Source: Patiria pectinifera
Lineage: Eukaryota; Echinodermata; Asteroidea; Valvatida; Asterinidae
DNA length: 64,000 bases
Direction of reading: 5' to 3'
Assembly: GCA_029964075.1 (NCBI GenBank)
Contig: CM057146.1
Span: forward strand, 13,597,501 to 13,661,500
Shown here in pieces: positions 1 through 13,040 of this stretch; the stretch's first letter is position 1, and every line of letters starts with the position of its first letter. A program made the position numbers and the translations under genes. The notes beneath the pieces were generated by a model. The model saw only the letters and a list, made by a program, of their open reading frames with translations. It was not told the origin of the DNA and did not search any database.

Positions 1-2130
1 ATATAATTCAAGGTCAAGTAAGAGAAATTGCATGAAATGTCTTTTTCCCGATCCCCACTCAACCATCAACGTTTATTATAATTTTAGTTATTTCTTGAGA
101 ATAAGCCCAAATTGAGGCAATTTTAAAAATTGAAAAAAAATGAACATCACGCATAAAGAGAAAGTGTTCCCTTTTCCCCATTGTATGGAAAGTTCAGATG
201 ATTTTATGCATTTTTGTTACTTCACCTAATTGTAAAAACGTAAGTATAGAAAAATGCTTGAGCGATTCTTTTTAGATGCACAATTTACTGCTTACCAAGG
301 CCGCACTTTATTTGTATAGTACTCTTATTTTGATCTGGCCCAGTGTGAAACGAATCGCGAACCAAAATAATCATGAAAACTGATCGAGATACAGTAGTCT
401 TATATAGAGAGTTACATGATTCAATATTTGCTCTTCGGTCCGAAATATCAGATTTTGAGGTATTTTTTCGAACTTCCCAACAACCAAAAATGTATTCAAT
501 ACTGAAAAAGAGAGAAAAAGTACGAAAGCTTTAAATGCAGTGTATTGCATCACATTTCTTTAATTATTTTTGGAAGAATAATTCAAGGTAAAATAAGAAA
601 TCTCCAGTTCTGCATCAACCGATATAGTTTCAGTTATTTAATAAAATACATGTATTACGGACTTTCTTTTAGAGGGGGTGTAATCATGTCTGAATTATCA
701 TGGCCCAAGGGATTGGAAACAATCAATCATGGAAACGTTTGCATAAACCTGCAAACTTGTAGGATTTATCATAGAGGAGGAATTAGCTCCCATCCCCACA
801 AAAACTTCTTGGAACTCATTTTTTTTTTATAAATCCTCGTTTGTACTTCTTTCTAATTCCAAAAGCCTAGCTCGCTTGCTAATTATAGAGTCACACTATT
901 TGTGCGAATTAGTGGTGCTAATTATAGAGTCACATTATTTGTGCGAATATAGTGCAATAATGCTAATAAAATAATAATGTAGCAGCCCAGTTTTTGAAAA
1001 TCTTGTTTGAGGTTCTTCTTAGTTTGCAATATCTTCGGTTTTAAACCCATACCGAAAAACTTTTTTTTCAGTTGTCAGTCTAGTCGTTCTCATCACAACT
1101 AATGCATAATAGAATAACGTCCGATTGCGGAGAGGTGGGATCTAAAATGGCATTTAAAAACCTCTTAAAAACCTAAAACCTCTTAAAAACTCACCCTATT
1201 CCCTATTGTTTATGTTTGCAAATATCCCATATTATGATCTGACCCAGTGTGAAACACATCGCGAAACAAAATAATCGAAAAAAAACTTATCGAGAAACGG
1301 TAATTTAAGGCCTATATGGATAGTTACAAGATTGAAGATGTCCTCTTTGAACCAACATATCCAAATTTCACATTACGAGGAACATCATAAGAGAACTAAT
1401 TTTTTTTGGGGGGGGGTGGAGGGTTGCAAAAATGTCTGAATGATAAAGGCCCATGAAGGGATTAATTTTGACAAAACTACTCTTCAAACCAAATAATGGA
1501 AATGTTTGTCCAATTATGAAATTTCAATTTGAGGGACGGTGCAAGTAGGGACACTCGTAGGTTTTTAACAAGAAGACCTTCATGAACTATATGGCTCGCA
1601 TGCTGATACAGTCATGTGCTAATGTAGTGCAGCCCACATTTTGACTTTGTTGTTGGTACTTGTTTTCCATCCCGGTCCGTTTTTAAATCATACGACAACC
1701 TCCTTTCTGTTGATCAGTCGTTTTCATCACAAAAATGCATAATTCAATAATATCTGATATACCACACCCCACCCCCACCCCTTGCGGATTTACCCCCCTG
1801 CTGAGCAGGATATATCAAGTTCAACAATGGAATAATGTAAAAAAATATTTATATATATATATATATATTTCAGACAAAAATAGAACGAAAGCACTACCTC
1901 ATAATAAACCCCTTTGACAGGTGCATGCATTGAGCAATACGCGAAGATTGCGAAATAGGGAAATCTTCGACTGCATGCTGTAAACGGTGATAATATAAAT
2001 ACAGTGTCAGGCAAACTAGCCGGTGGTATTGACAGTTCGCGCTCGCCAGACGAGCATCAATGCTACGTTGCACTTCAGTCTTTACTGTTGGTTCAGGATA
2101 CACAGGTTGGCTATAGGACAGTGACATGGT
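1..2130. repeat. Diverged tandem repeats at the left of unit A; no gene
   Basis: The block at 340-1140 recurs at 1235-1850 (CCCAGTGTGAAACGAATCGC, TGTAGCAGCCCA and TCCGATTGCGG landmarks). A (TA)n run lies at about 1850-1868 and a G-run at about 1410. Short open frames here are not conserved as proteins between the copies. Confidence 0.6.
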
Positions 2131-3250
2131 TTCAACGCTACAAAACGCGGTGCAAAATCTGAAACACTGGAATCCTGACTAGTCTTTCCCACTAATTCTC
2201 CAAATCATTGCCTGGCTGAATCCTCTCTTCCTCCAAGATAATGAACCGGTATACTATAGGTAAGGCCAATACACTAATAAAACTACTATAGGCTATTCCA
2301 GGACCAGATCAAAGGGCTTTTTTTGCATTAAGTTTTTTAATGAATTTATGCCTTTTGTTTGGAATATAGTTCCATGATTTATTAACAATGAGTTCTCCCG
2401 ATATAGGACTTTAAAATATGCACCTTTAAGATGAGGTGTCGAGACCCATGATGATGTCATCATAACCTCAGTTCCGATTTTGTATTGTTTTTAATTACAT
2501 TACCAATACTCGGCCATCAAATTTCATGAAGATCAGACCTTCCCTTATCTGTGATTTGAAAAAAAGGCACTTTTGATAACGTCCTCGTGACGTCACACAT
2601 TTTTCAAAATTGTGAACATAGTACATCTACATGTATAACTTAAAAACCTGATACAAAAATAATTTGGAATAGCATGTTGGGTTCGAGGGATATGGCGATA
2701 ATGTTCAGAACTTCGCAAATCTATATAAAATCATAAGATGATATCATGATGACGTCACCTCATTTAAAAAAATTATAAGCAATTATATAGCAGTTAATTA
2801 AACCTATATTATATTCGGAAATACTCGGGCGCTATCCGATTGTCAACGAAACGAATTCGGCAAACTTCGGAAATTTTCGGGAAAAAGGAGGAATTCCTAC
2901 CGTTTTAGTCCCGTGACGTAAATTGTAATACAATGTATTACCGGAGGCTACCGGACCTAAGATTCATCGGGAATAGTCAGAATCTTTTGGTCTGGGAACC
3001 AGACTAGAGATTTTGCTGCGCCATGTTGTTTCCCATCATGCCTTGCGCGGAACGCGCACGCGCCCATCGGAAGTGGAGGCTGGTGATTTACGGGGCACCA
3101 TATGGTTAAGTTGAGATGATTTGAGCGAAGTTTCAAATATGCACTTTTTAGGATGACCGATGATGTCACGTGACACATGATAAAGTTATCATGACGTCAC
3201 TCTTCGGGGCAATATGCAATAAAGTCTTGCATAGTATGCTGACTTAGAAC
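2130..3250. other. AT-rich segment with repeated TGACGTCA sites; no gene seen
   Basis: No counterpart of this length exists before copy 2, so it is probably an insertion in unit A. It holds TGACGTCA palindromes at 2588-2595, 2750-2757 and 3192-3199. Nothing codes. Confidence 0.4.
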
Positions 3251-3329
3251 TTATGTATAACAAGATGAATGCCAAAAGTCAGAGCGGCCCGACCATAGAC
3301 ATAAAGAACCTACCCGACCGAAGACGTGT

Positions 3330-3721
3330 ACGTACAATAGCGCCCTCAAGCGCCCCATATCGAGTCGAACAATGGCGCGATGATCGAATTGGGAAAGACC
3401 CTAAAATTCGTTGTGTTGCTCAATATCCATCTAGAACGTTCTCCTAGAATCGACCGATTTCGTAACACCATGCATCCATGGAGGTAAAAATAGCTCCTCA
3501 GTGGTAACACCGGATCCTGACAACTTCCTTTCCCTGTCTTCCGGTTAGTGGTTTTTTGGTGTGACGTTTCGTGGTTTTTCATTTGCGGCGCGGCGCGACG
3601 CGACGCGAGCTATTTTGCATTGCAAAAAGTGGGCCTAGACTTTTGTGTACATGGATGATGTACATCGATTATCATTACATTACCTGTTTACATATATAGG
3701 CCATTCTTGCACGAAGTTGAC
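3330..3721 (+). promoter_or_regulatory. Upstream region of copy 1, with blocks conserved in copy 2
   Basis: Blocks shared with the region before copy 2: ATAGCGCCCTCAA near 3338, GATCGAATTGGGAAAGACCC near 3381, CACCGGATC near 3509, and CTTCCGGT at 3538-3545 (reverse strand ACCGGAAG, an ETS-type site) 177 bp before the ATG. The shared order and spacing suggest a retained promoter, or simply recent duplication. Confidence 0.5.
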
Positions 3722-6700
3722 ATGATGGAAGATCTTCGCGTTAAAGGTATGTGGCCTAAAGTAACACGTATGTAATTCCACGAAATTTTCAGAAATTTTG
3801 GACGATTTGTTCTCCCTGAAAATGAAATGGCTTGATCGAACAGCATTATTAATTGTTGATCATGTACTAACGTTGTGGCGCAGCCCCTAACCGGAACTGT
3901 ACCAGCTAATGTCATGAACGTGGCGCACTTTGATTTTTTGCCTGTAGCGCCTAGCCCTAGCTAGCTAGACATGCTAGAGCAAAACTCTTAACTGAAATTT
4001 CACAGAAAGTGAATTTCCATCAAGTGAATTTCCATCAAGTTCTAAAAATCACGAGTTTATCCACACATGGCATCCATTACGAAGAACATTTTATTTTGCC
4101 GTTATTTTCCAGTTTTATTTTGAAGTGCACAGGGGGAGACCGTTCGCATGTACATCACAATCCTTCTTTTTGCTAATGCAAAGAGGGCAGGGCTTTGATT
4201 TATGAGGGGTAAAAGACGATGATGACAACCAGAAAATATTAAAAAAGCAAATGGCGAACTGCTGTGCATGTTTAGTGCCATCCCGGTGAAAGAGTAAAAA
4301 ACAATCAGAGATCATGCTTAAGATCTTAGTGAATTGAAGGAACTGTTTCTTTCCTCTTGTATTCATTCAGTTAGAATTTGCATGAGCCATCTCTCCATAT
4401 GGCTATTACTGTTACTGGTGTTTCATTTCGTGCTGCTATCCACGACGCTGCCTGTGTCTACACCCCCAAGTAAGTAACATAAGTTTCAAAGAGGCTGTGC
4501 GTACTAAACTTGAAACAAGGTCAGTCAGGTAGACTTTAAATAGGACTACATGTATAGGCTGGCCATTTGGGAATGGGGACCAGCTAGAAATTTCACTGTG
4601 ATGCCCCTGTGACCAGCACATGTACATTTCAATGCCCCCAAATGTTTTGTTTTACTTCAAAAACTTGTATATGTAGTGTCATGTAGTTTATATCTGTTTA
4701 CCTGGTAATTTTTCATAAAGTGTTTGTAGCTACTGGATATCTTCATGTCTCTCCGTTAGCCCGTTAGTTTGTAACAAACGTTGACATTGTCTATTGCTCC
4801 TACACATTTTGACCGATTTTAACCAAAAGTATCAGTAGCCCAGCCCCAACATGTCACTTGACCAAACTGGGGTCAAACGTCATTATTGGGTCACTGGGTC
4901 CAAAAAGCTGATTTTTGTACCCAAAACACTACTCATTCCAGAATTTACATGGCTCAATCACGTGACTCGTGCATGAACACAAATTTGTTGGCCTGCAGCT
5001 CTTGAGATATTTCCGATCAAGCTTGTTACATACTGCAAGTATCCAATATCCAGAAGCATGGATAGGTCATTGGAAAGTATTTTACATCATCTTTTGTTGA
5101 CCTCTAGTTTGTCACGGAAATGTAATTTTATTCATAACATATCCACTAATATCACTTGATTCTTTCAACATGTGAGATGTGCCATCCACCAGTGACTCTA
5201 TGTTAAATGTGACCTCTCATCACAACATGAGCTTAAAGTCAGACTATTTAAGAACTGAGATACCTGCATTTGTATTTCTGGAGAACAAGAGTATTTCTGA
5301 AGAACAAGACCTTTCGAATGGTATACAAAGTTAAAGGGAGTTCAGTAACGGAGTTCAGTAACGGAAATAAAGACCCCCAAGTTACTTGAGGTTGTACATG
5401 TTCTCAAAAATCGGTTGTACATGTACATGTGCATGACTACATGTACAACCGATTTTTGAGACCAATTTTTTATGGATGTTTGACAACAAAAACGTTGGAG
5501 AAAGGAAATGCAGGACTTAATTGTAGAAATTAAATTAACGTTCACCTGAAAACAAAAAACGGACCGCCCCTTAAAAATTTTAGCTTTGCCCCACTGTACT
5601 GAGAAAATCACAATTTCCATTTTGTTGTGACAGGTCACATTATCTCACATATGAGTTCATTGTTATTGCCATGAAATTTAATTCACAGAGGAATTGAGAA
5701 AGTTAATATCGTTCATATTTGTACATTTATCCGCATGTAGATGTGTTATAAGGATATTTACTTTACTTTTTTTCCTCCCAGGAACTGAAGCTGACTTAAT
5801 ATGTCAATCCAAGTTGGGTGAGAACTTTGTCTACGATGAGGGAGTGGGGATTTGCGTCTCTTGCGGTAGCTGTGAGTGTGGATACATCGCAGGGAATCCT
5901 CACTGTGTGAAGTGCCTAGGTAGGTCTCACTGTTTGCTGCATTGAGATCCCAGTTGTTGTCAAGTTGATTAAACGTGATACCACAGTAAGTCCACAAGTA
6001 CATATGATGATTATGTAAGCATCATCGGTATATCGATATTATTCAATATTATTTGGATATTGATATCGCTGATAGCAAGTTTTTAATCATATCGAAATAT
6101 CAAAATTTTCGATATTGAGGAATCATATCGAAAATATCAAAAATGTGCTAGATTATCACCAAATTAAATCTCCCGTTGGTATTTTTACTTTGTGTTTATC
6201 GTTTGCTGTGTAATGAAATTAAAACTTGGTGGCAACTTGTGCTTGTGACTCAGGCCAAAAAAAAATAATAGTTCTGCTTCCGATTACATAGCATTCTAAA
6301 ATAGGGTAGGTACAGTAGGTAGGGATTTTTAAAAAAAAATTGCCAATTTTTTTGTGTACAATCATATGGAGGCGTCTGCACGTAGTCAAGGGTAAAACTT
6401 AGAAATTGATGGTTTTGGGTGTTTTTTCCTCTCATTTTGCCCATAAAAAATAGGGTAGGGGCTCTCAGAATAGGGTAGGTAGGGAAACAGGAAGCAGAGC
6501 TATTATTTTTTTTTTTGGCCTGAAAAATAAAAAAAACGCAAAATGCCAAGCGGCATCGCTCTGCGTTCGCTGGAATTCGCAATGTAAAACCCCAATGTAA
6601 AACCTCAAAAGAAACTGCTCGTTCTGGACAAACTCAATTCTGATTTTGACGGTGCTTAATACAGGGTGAGTACAAAAACAAGGAAACCCAGATGGCGCCC

Positions 6701-9700
6701 CCTATTCTTTTAAGAAGTTCTGCATGTTGAGCATTCAAGATCTACATGTAGGATGTAAAAGCCCAATTAGTAAGCTTTCTATTATTAAAATAATTGTTCA
6801 TATCGCTCATGTACTTTTCAAGTTATGGACTTTTTAACGCAAACACAGTTTGATAATTTTGTCCACGAATCACAATACAGGTAAGTGATATTTCAGCAAA
6901 ACGAAAACAATGCACATATTGTGAACACTCTCATAACCATGAACACTCTCAAAACCATGATAACTGCAGTGGCACTTATCATATCCTTTATTTAAACACC
7001 TTCTGCTTCCAATGTAAAAACAATGTGCTTTATAGTGTCAAGAGTTTAAAGTCTTGCCCTGCCTTCTACTTGGCTACCCCGGAGACATATGGGATTATTC
7101 GGATATCGTTTTCATGATAAAACATGGTTTCATGAACATCACATGTGATGTTTCAGTAAAATTACCTTAAATGTGATCCATGGACAAAGTTTAAATCTTT
7201 GTTTGATGGTGTTCAAAATTCCATAACTCAAAAAGTACATGGGTGATTTTCATGATTTTTTCACTAAATGAAAGCTTATTCTGTGGGCTTTCATGTCCTA
7301 GATCTGGAAAGGGCTACATGCAGAACGTCTTAACAAAACAGGGGTGCCATTTGGGTTTCCTTTTTTCTGACAATCACCCTGCACTGCTCAGAAAAAAAAA
7401 ACAATACTCAGATATCCCTGGGAAACTGTTACAGCCCATATCCCTTTTTAATTCTGTGTAGACTATGGCATTCTTCACTGCCAAACTACTACTGCTCCGG
7501 TCACTGCCCCGGTCACTGCCCCAGTCACCGAAACTCCGCTGCAGGAAACCACCCCACTCCTGCAGACATCCATGCAGACCACGATAGTGACAACATTAAT
7601 GACCTTTGTGACAAAGATGCATCAAACCATTACTGCCGGGACCCATGCGAGCAACAACGACCATTCAACCTGGAGGACTGTAGTAGGTAGGAAAATTTGC
7701 AATTGGATTCTTTTAGTAATTAAATGAAAGTGGAATCAGTGGTCACTTTATGTACATCAACCCTTTCTGGTGTGACATGTGACAAACTATTGGTATAATT
7801 ATCGATCATTCAAAGCAAAATGAACAACTTAAATGTTGCAACAAACTCCGATCAATTTTGGACTGATGATTTACCTGGATATTTTGTGTGTTTGTTTGTT
7901 TGTTTGTTTTTCTTTTGAATAGGTGTTGCGGTGAGCTTATTTGTAGTGATAGGCTTGCTTGGGGCCGCTTTCCTGTACAAGAAGAGGAAATCTTTGTGGC
8001 CAAAAACAAGTGAGCTTGTTCGTGATTAAAAACGATTATTGTCATCCCTGTTTCTGTGATTAATCCCTGACACTTTTTGCATGCTCTGTTCCCCACTATC
8101 CCCCGCCCCTTCCCCCCTGTAAAGACCAATGCAAACATGTGCACGGAGCTATGCCATCTAGTTTTACTTGGCCTAGAGAGGGCCTAGTCTATGTAATAGA
8201 CCCTAGCCCTGGCAAAGCCGGCCAATGGTCTATGATATGTAAGCAGAATCGGCAATTATGCAACTTTACGCGTGTAATGCGAGCGCCCCTTGTGCCTAAA
8301 CATCACGCCCATTTTTGCACAGAATGTTGTATTGTAAAACATTGCATGGAAATTGACCAATCAAACTCTTAGTCCCGATTTCGGAATGAAATGACGTCAC
8401 GCGGCGCATGCTTAGATATATCAGACGTTCTACCGAAGATGGGCTCCATGGGGAACGGGTGATACTCAGACTAGAGAAGGCCTGCCTGTATTCGTCTTTT
8501 TACCTCACTGACTCGCTGTCATTTGTGAGCCTGGTAGAGTGCTATCTTATGGGGTTACCTTGTAACGCCAATAAATGGGCTATTAAATCCGGTACACATG
8601 TACAGATGCATGATGAGACCTCCAATGAATAGCCATTCTGAGTCATTTATGGGATCTTGGACCACTGGCTAATTGCATGAAACTTGTCTTATCTTACGGC
8701 TCATCTTAGGACTTAAGACAAAGTCCCGCTCTTATTTAGATAGATCTTAGCTAAGACACGCCCTAAGACTTGATTTCACTAAAGCCATCTTTAGCAAGAC
8801 GCATCAAAACTACCAGTTTCATGGCTGCTTGATGTTTGTTTTTACTGCTTGACGAAACAGTACAGTTGGGAAAAAAAGCGCAAAACCAACTTCCCGTACG
8901 TATGCATAGAACACAAACTTTCTCCATAAAAATTACTCTACTCAAAAAATTTCACACGCAAGGTAGTTCTATACAAGATATGATAGAGCTTTTCTTGCTT
9001 CCTGTTTCATCACTCTGTTTTAAACAGTCGACGAGGTGTTGGCGTATAATTAAATTGTGTAAATAAGTAATTTTTTATTATAACTACCCACATATCAGAA
9101 ATCTTTTCAAATCTGTTTCTACAACGGTTTACTTGTAGTACCGTACAGCAGATTGGTGATAAGATTGTTCAGTTTGATGATAAAGGCATGAAATTTGGCA
9201 CACAGTATGACAAAAATATAGAGTATTAAAAAAGTATAGAATAACCAGAAATTTTCAAAAGTTTCAAAATGCCGGCCATTGCATGTTTATTCTATAGTAT
9301 ATTTTTCAAAGGGTAAATCTGCGATGGCCCTATAGCCAAATAAATTTCCCATGACATACTTTGACTGTGTGCCAAATTTCATGCTTTCATCATCAAATGA
9401 ACAATTCCATCATATTGTGCACCAATCTGCCTGACTATTCCTCAAAACTATACCTCTAGGCCGACACTCGTTTTTAACGGTGATGATTTCCAGACAATAT
9501 ACAAATTAACACACGCATTGATGAGATAAGAAGACCCTCACATCGATCTTAAGTTAAGACGAGTTCAGCTACTTTCCTCAGGAAGTTAGGACGAGTTGAA
9601 TGCATCTTACATGTGGTGAAATGGATCCTAGGACGAGCCGTTAGTTGAGACAAGTTACCCTTCCTAAGACCATCAGTGTTCTCAAACCTGTAAAAATAAC

Positions 9701-10500
9701 CTGGTGCTCCGCCAGGCTTTCTGAGGCACCCGCCAAGCTTAAAAAGTTTCGGCCATGCTTTAATAAAAATTGAAAAAAATAATAAAAAAAGACAAACAAG
9801 TGGGACTACCCTTACCCTCCAGGGCATATTTTGGCCAGAAACTCTGCCAAAAGCAAAAACATGCAACACTTGTCAAACTGACAAGCCTGCCCATTGTACC
9901 CTGGTAGCAATCCATCAGGTCAAAAGTCTCAAGGCCAAACTGCCTCAGAGTCCCTGGTCACTGATGTATTAAGAAAGATGATGCTGAGCCAGTATTGTAC
10001 TTAACTGTTACTGTGTTAGAAATAGCCTAAAACTAAAGCTGTTATCCATACATAAGTTGCATGTTCATCTGCAAATAGCGCCCCCTAGCATAAAGAAATG
10101 TATGACTGCAAATAGCGCCCCTAACATATAGCGCCCCCCCCCCCCTTCGCTTTTTGATGGCGCACCAACCTTTAATTTTCAAGGTTGGAGAACACTGATC
10201 TGACATGTCTTGGCGTTTTGTGAAATCAGCCTCGACTTTACTAGGCCTGCTTTGCCTAAAGTTGTTTACCTGTGATGTTGTTCAAGGCAGTGTTCCAAAG
10301 ACATGAAATCAAGATTAATATACCTTTTATTAGTCCGGAAACAAGTGAATTGGGGTCATGTGAATTCTTACGCTTTTTTCCTTCCCTTGTTTTCTTTAAC
10401 ACTAGACCCGGCCACCATCAGACAGGAGACCCAACCCCCAGAGGCTCATCCAATGACTAACTATGTGGAAATCCCTGATAGGGAATTGGACCAGGATTAG
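3722..10500 (+). CDS. TNF-receptor-like type I membrane protein, copy 1 (single cysteine-rich domain, Fn14/BCMA-like)
   Basis: Exons 3722-3746, 4371-4469, 5782-5919, 7462-7686, 7923-8009, 10406-10500 code 222 aa; all five introns are phase 1. Order: N-terminus MMEDLRVKVRIC; hydrophobic signal core WLLLLLVFHFVLL (about 18-34); one Cys-rich domain (about 42-88) with CxxCxxCxC...CxxC; Thr/Pro-rich stalk (about 88-162) that starts with one more Cys (LHCQTT); transmembrane helix GVAVSLFVVIGLLGAAFLY (163-181); basic stop-transfer KKRK; 41-residue tail with RQETQPPEAHPMT. Start choice: exon 1 ATGATG splices in frame to exon 2, and the paralogue conserves this frame (VKVRIC in both), although an internal ATG at 4382 could also serve. 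The Cys spacing resembles TNFRSF12A (Fn14), so ligand binding and TRAF signalling are inferred. No sequence search was possible; a non-TNFR Cys-rich receptor is the alternative. Confidence 0.75.
5402..5461. repeat. Perfect hairpin, 24-bp arms
   Basis: 5402-5425 is the exact reverse complement of 5438-5461, with a 12-base loop, and includes the TACATGTA motif. It sits in intron 2 of copy 1. Confidence 0.9.
5782..5919 (+). CDS. Cysteine-rich domain exon of copy 1
   Basis: Translates to ...LICQSKLGENFVYDEGVGIC followed by VSCGSCECGYIAGNPHCVKC. Seven cysteines in the pattern C-x16-CxxCxxCxC-x8-CxxC. In human Fn14 the order is C-x12-CxxCxxC-x8-CxxC, so this exon has the same skeleton plus one Cys (ECG); its likely partner is the Cys that opens the next exon. 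Bounded by phase-1 introns on both sides, so it is a symmetrical, shuffling-competent module. Confidence 0.8.
6253..6520. mobile_element. Harbinger-like MITE (GGCC-A-run TIRs), same family as 34628-34878
   Basis: Ends GGCCAAAAAAAAATAATAG and its inverse. The interior (AATAGGGTAGG, CATATGGAGGCGTC and related words) is repeated in reverse orientation at 34628-34878. Flanks are TCA/TGA, so the target duplication is degraded. Confidence 0.6.
6662..7381. mobile_element. Foldback element with CAGGGTGAGT termini
   Basis: Terminal inverted repeats CAGGGTGAGTACAAAAACAA / ...TTTTTTCTGACAATCACCCTG; arms continue inwards (GGAAACCCAGATGGCGCC against GGGTGCCATTTGGGTTTCC; ACTTTTCAAGTTATGGACTT against its inverse near 7210). 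No transposase frame. Lies in intron 3 of copy 1. Confidence 0.7.
8681..9656. mobile_element. Long terminal-inverted-repeat element
   Basis: AACTTGTCTTATCTTACGGC at 8681 is inverted at 9631-9656 (GCCGTTAGTTGAGACAAGTT), and similarity continues for about 100 bp per arm (AGGACTTAAGAC blocks). A second inverted pair is nested inside (9149-9429). No clear target duplication or coding region. Located in the last intron of copy 1. Confidence 0.6.
9149..9429. repeat. Nested inverted repeat
   Basis: CAGATTGGTG...GCATGAAATTTGGCACACAG near 9149-9210 is inverted near 9368-9429 (CTGTGTGCCAAATTTCATGC...CACCAATCTG). Lies wholly inside the element at 8681-9656. Confidence 0.7.
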
Positions 10501-13040
10501 TGGTGAAAAAGAGCCAAAACAAATACATAACGTTTGTTAAAGTACTAGCCCTTGTAAAAAAAAACTTGGCATCAACTGACACACATCAGTAATTCATTCA
10601 AAAAGAAACAATTTAATGCTGAATCCATCTCAAATCTCTGTAAACTTGATACAAATAGGCGAGTACCACTACCAGTGTGGTCCACTGTACATAGCAAATT
10701 CAAATTGATTATTTTACCCTGATGAAAAATATAGACGTGCATCGTGTCATATCTTTTGAACTGAAATTTTGCTACATCTTTGTAAAAGAGGAGAAAAGAT
10801 CATTCAGAAAAAAGGCATCAAACATGTAATTATTTTACTTCTTAAAAGTTTGTTTTTGCTTGCTCGACCTGGTGTATTAAAGCATAGACCTAGAATGCAT
10901 GTGCAGTAGATAAATTGCATAATGTTCATGTTGTAAATAATGAGTGTAATAGGCGCTAATAACACCTAGCCACTATCGCATCATTGTGCTTTGTTCTATA
11001 AGGCACAGTGAAGCGATGATATATGCCTACCTATAAGTACAAAGGAATAATACTTGAAATTTTTGAATGAAATGAATGCTGATAGGACAATCTTTTTCTG
11101 CCATGATGGTGTACTGCCAGCCAAGCTGCTTAAATAACTAGGGTGTTATTACCTTTCATTTATAAACAAACAACCCAACAAACAAAAAACCAAACAAGTA
11201 AACAAACCGTACTGAAGAAATTTCCTGTTGAAAGTGACAGCATCGAACACTAGTCTGTCTACTTTACACCCCTTTTAGACTGGTGTTCCGAGTCACATGA
11301 AACTGAACTATTTCGAAGATGTGAATTAAGTTTGATGTTTGGGACATAGGAGGCACTTCATGTGCAAGTCTTTCAAAGACTCAATCTTTCAAAGACTTTG
11401 AAAGATTGAGTGTTTGATCGACTCCTCAGTCTAGTCCATAGTAATTGCGAAATGAAGTTTGCCTGTCTGTTTTGGATGACTACAATTGCTTCTAATGATT
11501 TCTGAGTTGGTGTGATTCTGGAAAGCCAGTTTATATATTTGAAGTCAACACTCTCATTGTCACAACCCATATTCCGTCATGAAAGTCACCCAGCTGCATT
11601 GGTGTCTACATTTTGAAACAATGCTCAGTGCTCTGATGCTCAATATCTTACATGATAATCCATGAAGTTGACTTTACTTCAATGCAGCCAGCAGGAAGCA
11701 GGAGCAGAAAAAAAAGATTGTCTTAAATGCAACCAATATTGCTTAATCCCATCTCTGGGCCCATATAAGTATATGCCAGTTCCATATTTTCCTTAATTTT
11801 GATTTTAGAATTTATCTCTTTTTTGGGGAATTATTTTGTGATCCACCCAATATATGAGTGACTGGTCACCAAAGCTGCAAATTTTTGCACAATGGAAATC
11901 AAGAGGAACTACTAACATTTTCATATTCACTCAAATGTTAAATAGAGTGATATTTGAATATGCCCTATTTCTTTAAATTGAAAATTAACCGGTTAGGGGG
12001 AAAAAGTTCCTTTAAACTCTGTTTTTTGAGGATCCAGTCAAAATATTAGGACTTTGCCCCTTTTCCAGTAGGTCCTGCGATGGGATTAAGTGGTATAAAT
12101 GAGGCAGGCTTTGTTCACTTAATTACAAATTGAACGGAATGTCTTGCTGGTTTAAGAACAGATGTGATGTCTTGGACGTAGATGGGCAACAGTTGCAGGG
12201 GCCTTATTGAGTGGTAGTGTCTGTTTCTAGCAAGCCATTCTCCTTCCATGTTGTAATTTTGTTTGACATCCTGCAAAATGTTAATAGATTTCCTTGAAGA
12301 CAGCAGTCTTCAAGGAGGAACTTTATTGTATTTCTGATGGCAGACTCCCCGTGAATTTATCTCACAGGGAAATACTTGCTTTTGGATAGGCTTGGGTAAT
12401 TCCAACCCCCTCCCCCCACCCCCCCCCAAAAAAAAACACCCAAATCCCCCATAAAAACAAAGCAATTACTTTCATGACTTTGGAAATAAATTGTCGGCTG
12501 TAAATCCTTCCTCTTAATGATCATGTTTTAGTGATAGGTTTTATTGAACTTCTCCCTATTTTCCAAATAGTGTTTTTGCTATGAATACAGGCCCATTGCC
12601 AGCCCTGAGCGTCAGGGGGGAGCCATAATACCAACTAGGGGAGCCCACTACCATAAAAAATACAAAAATGCATATGTCTCTTGCTGGTGGGGGGGGGACT
12701 GCTCGCCAAGGGGGTCCCGGCCCTGTATGGATATTAGCGATGGGCCTGCATGGATATGAGGTGCGGTTTCGGAACAGAGTTCTTACTTGGGCCAGAATCT
12801 AAATCAATGCCCCCTCTTCCCCGCCCCCAAATTGGAGTTACCCAAGCCTATATCTTTCCTTAATGAAATATTTTGTAAAGTAGTAAAATGCAGGAAACAG
12901 TTGGTAAAATGGTGAAATGAATTGTATCCTCTTTGGTAGATAACGAGTTATTATTTTTATCGACGAATATCATCATGTTTGTGAATGTTAAGAATTATTG
13001 GTGTTGGTGTACAAAATAAATATTGAAATTACAAAAATTC
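10501..13040 (+). other. Probable 3' UTR of copy 1
   Basis: No coding signal is seen. Long stretches align with 27023-30210 behind copy 2, for example CACCTAGCCACTATCGCA, GTCCTGCGATGGGATTAAGT and GAATGTTAAGAATTATTGGT. The match ends shortly after the shared AATAAA. A terminal exon of about 2.6 kb is inferred. Confidence 0.5.
13015..13020 (+). promoter_or_regulatory. Polyadenylation signal candidate, copy 1
   Basis: AATAAA within GTACAAAATAAATATTG. The surrounding 60 bp, including the GT-rich downstream stretch, is conserved at 30185-30190 behind copy 2, which favours real use. Confidence 0.5.

Noticed and set aside
4382..4469. Internal ATG of copy 1 as the sole start
   Set aside because: Plausible as a secondary start, but copy 2 has CAC at this position, so the ancestral start must lie upstream.
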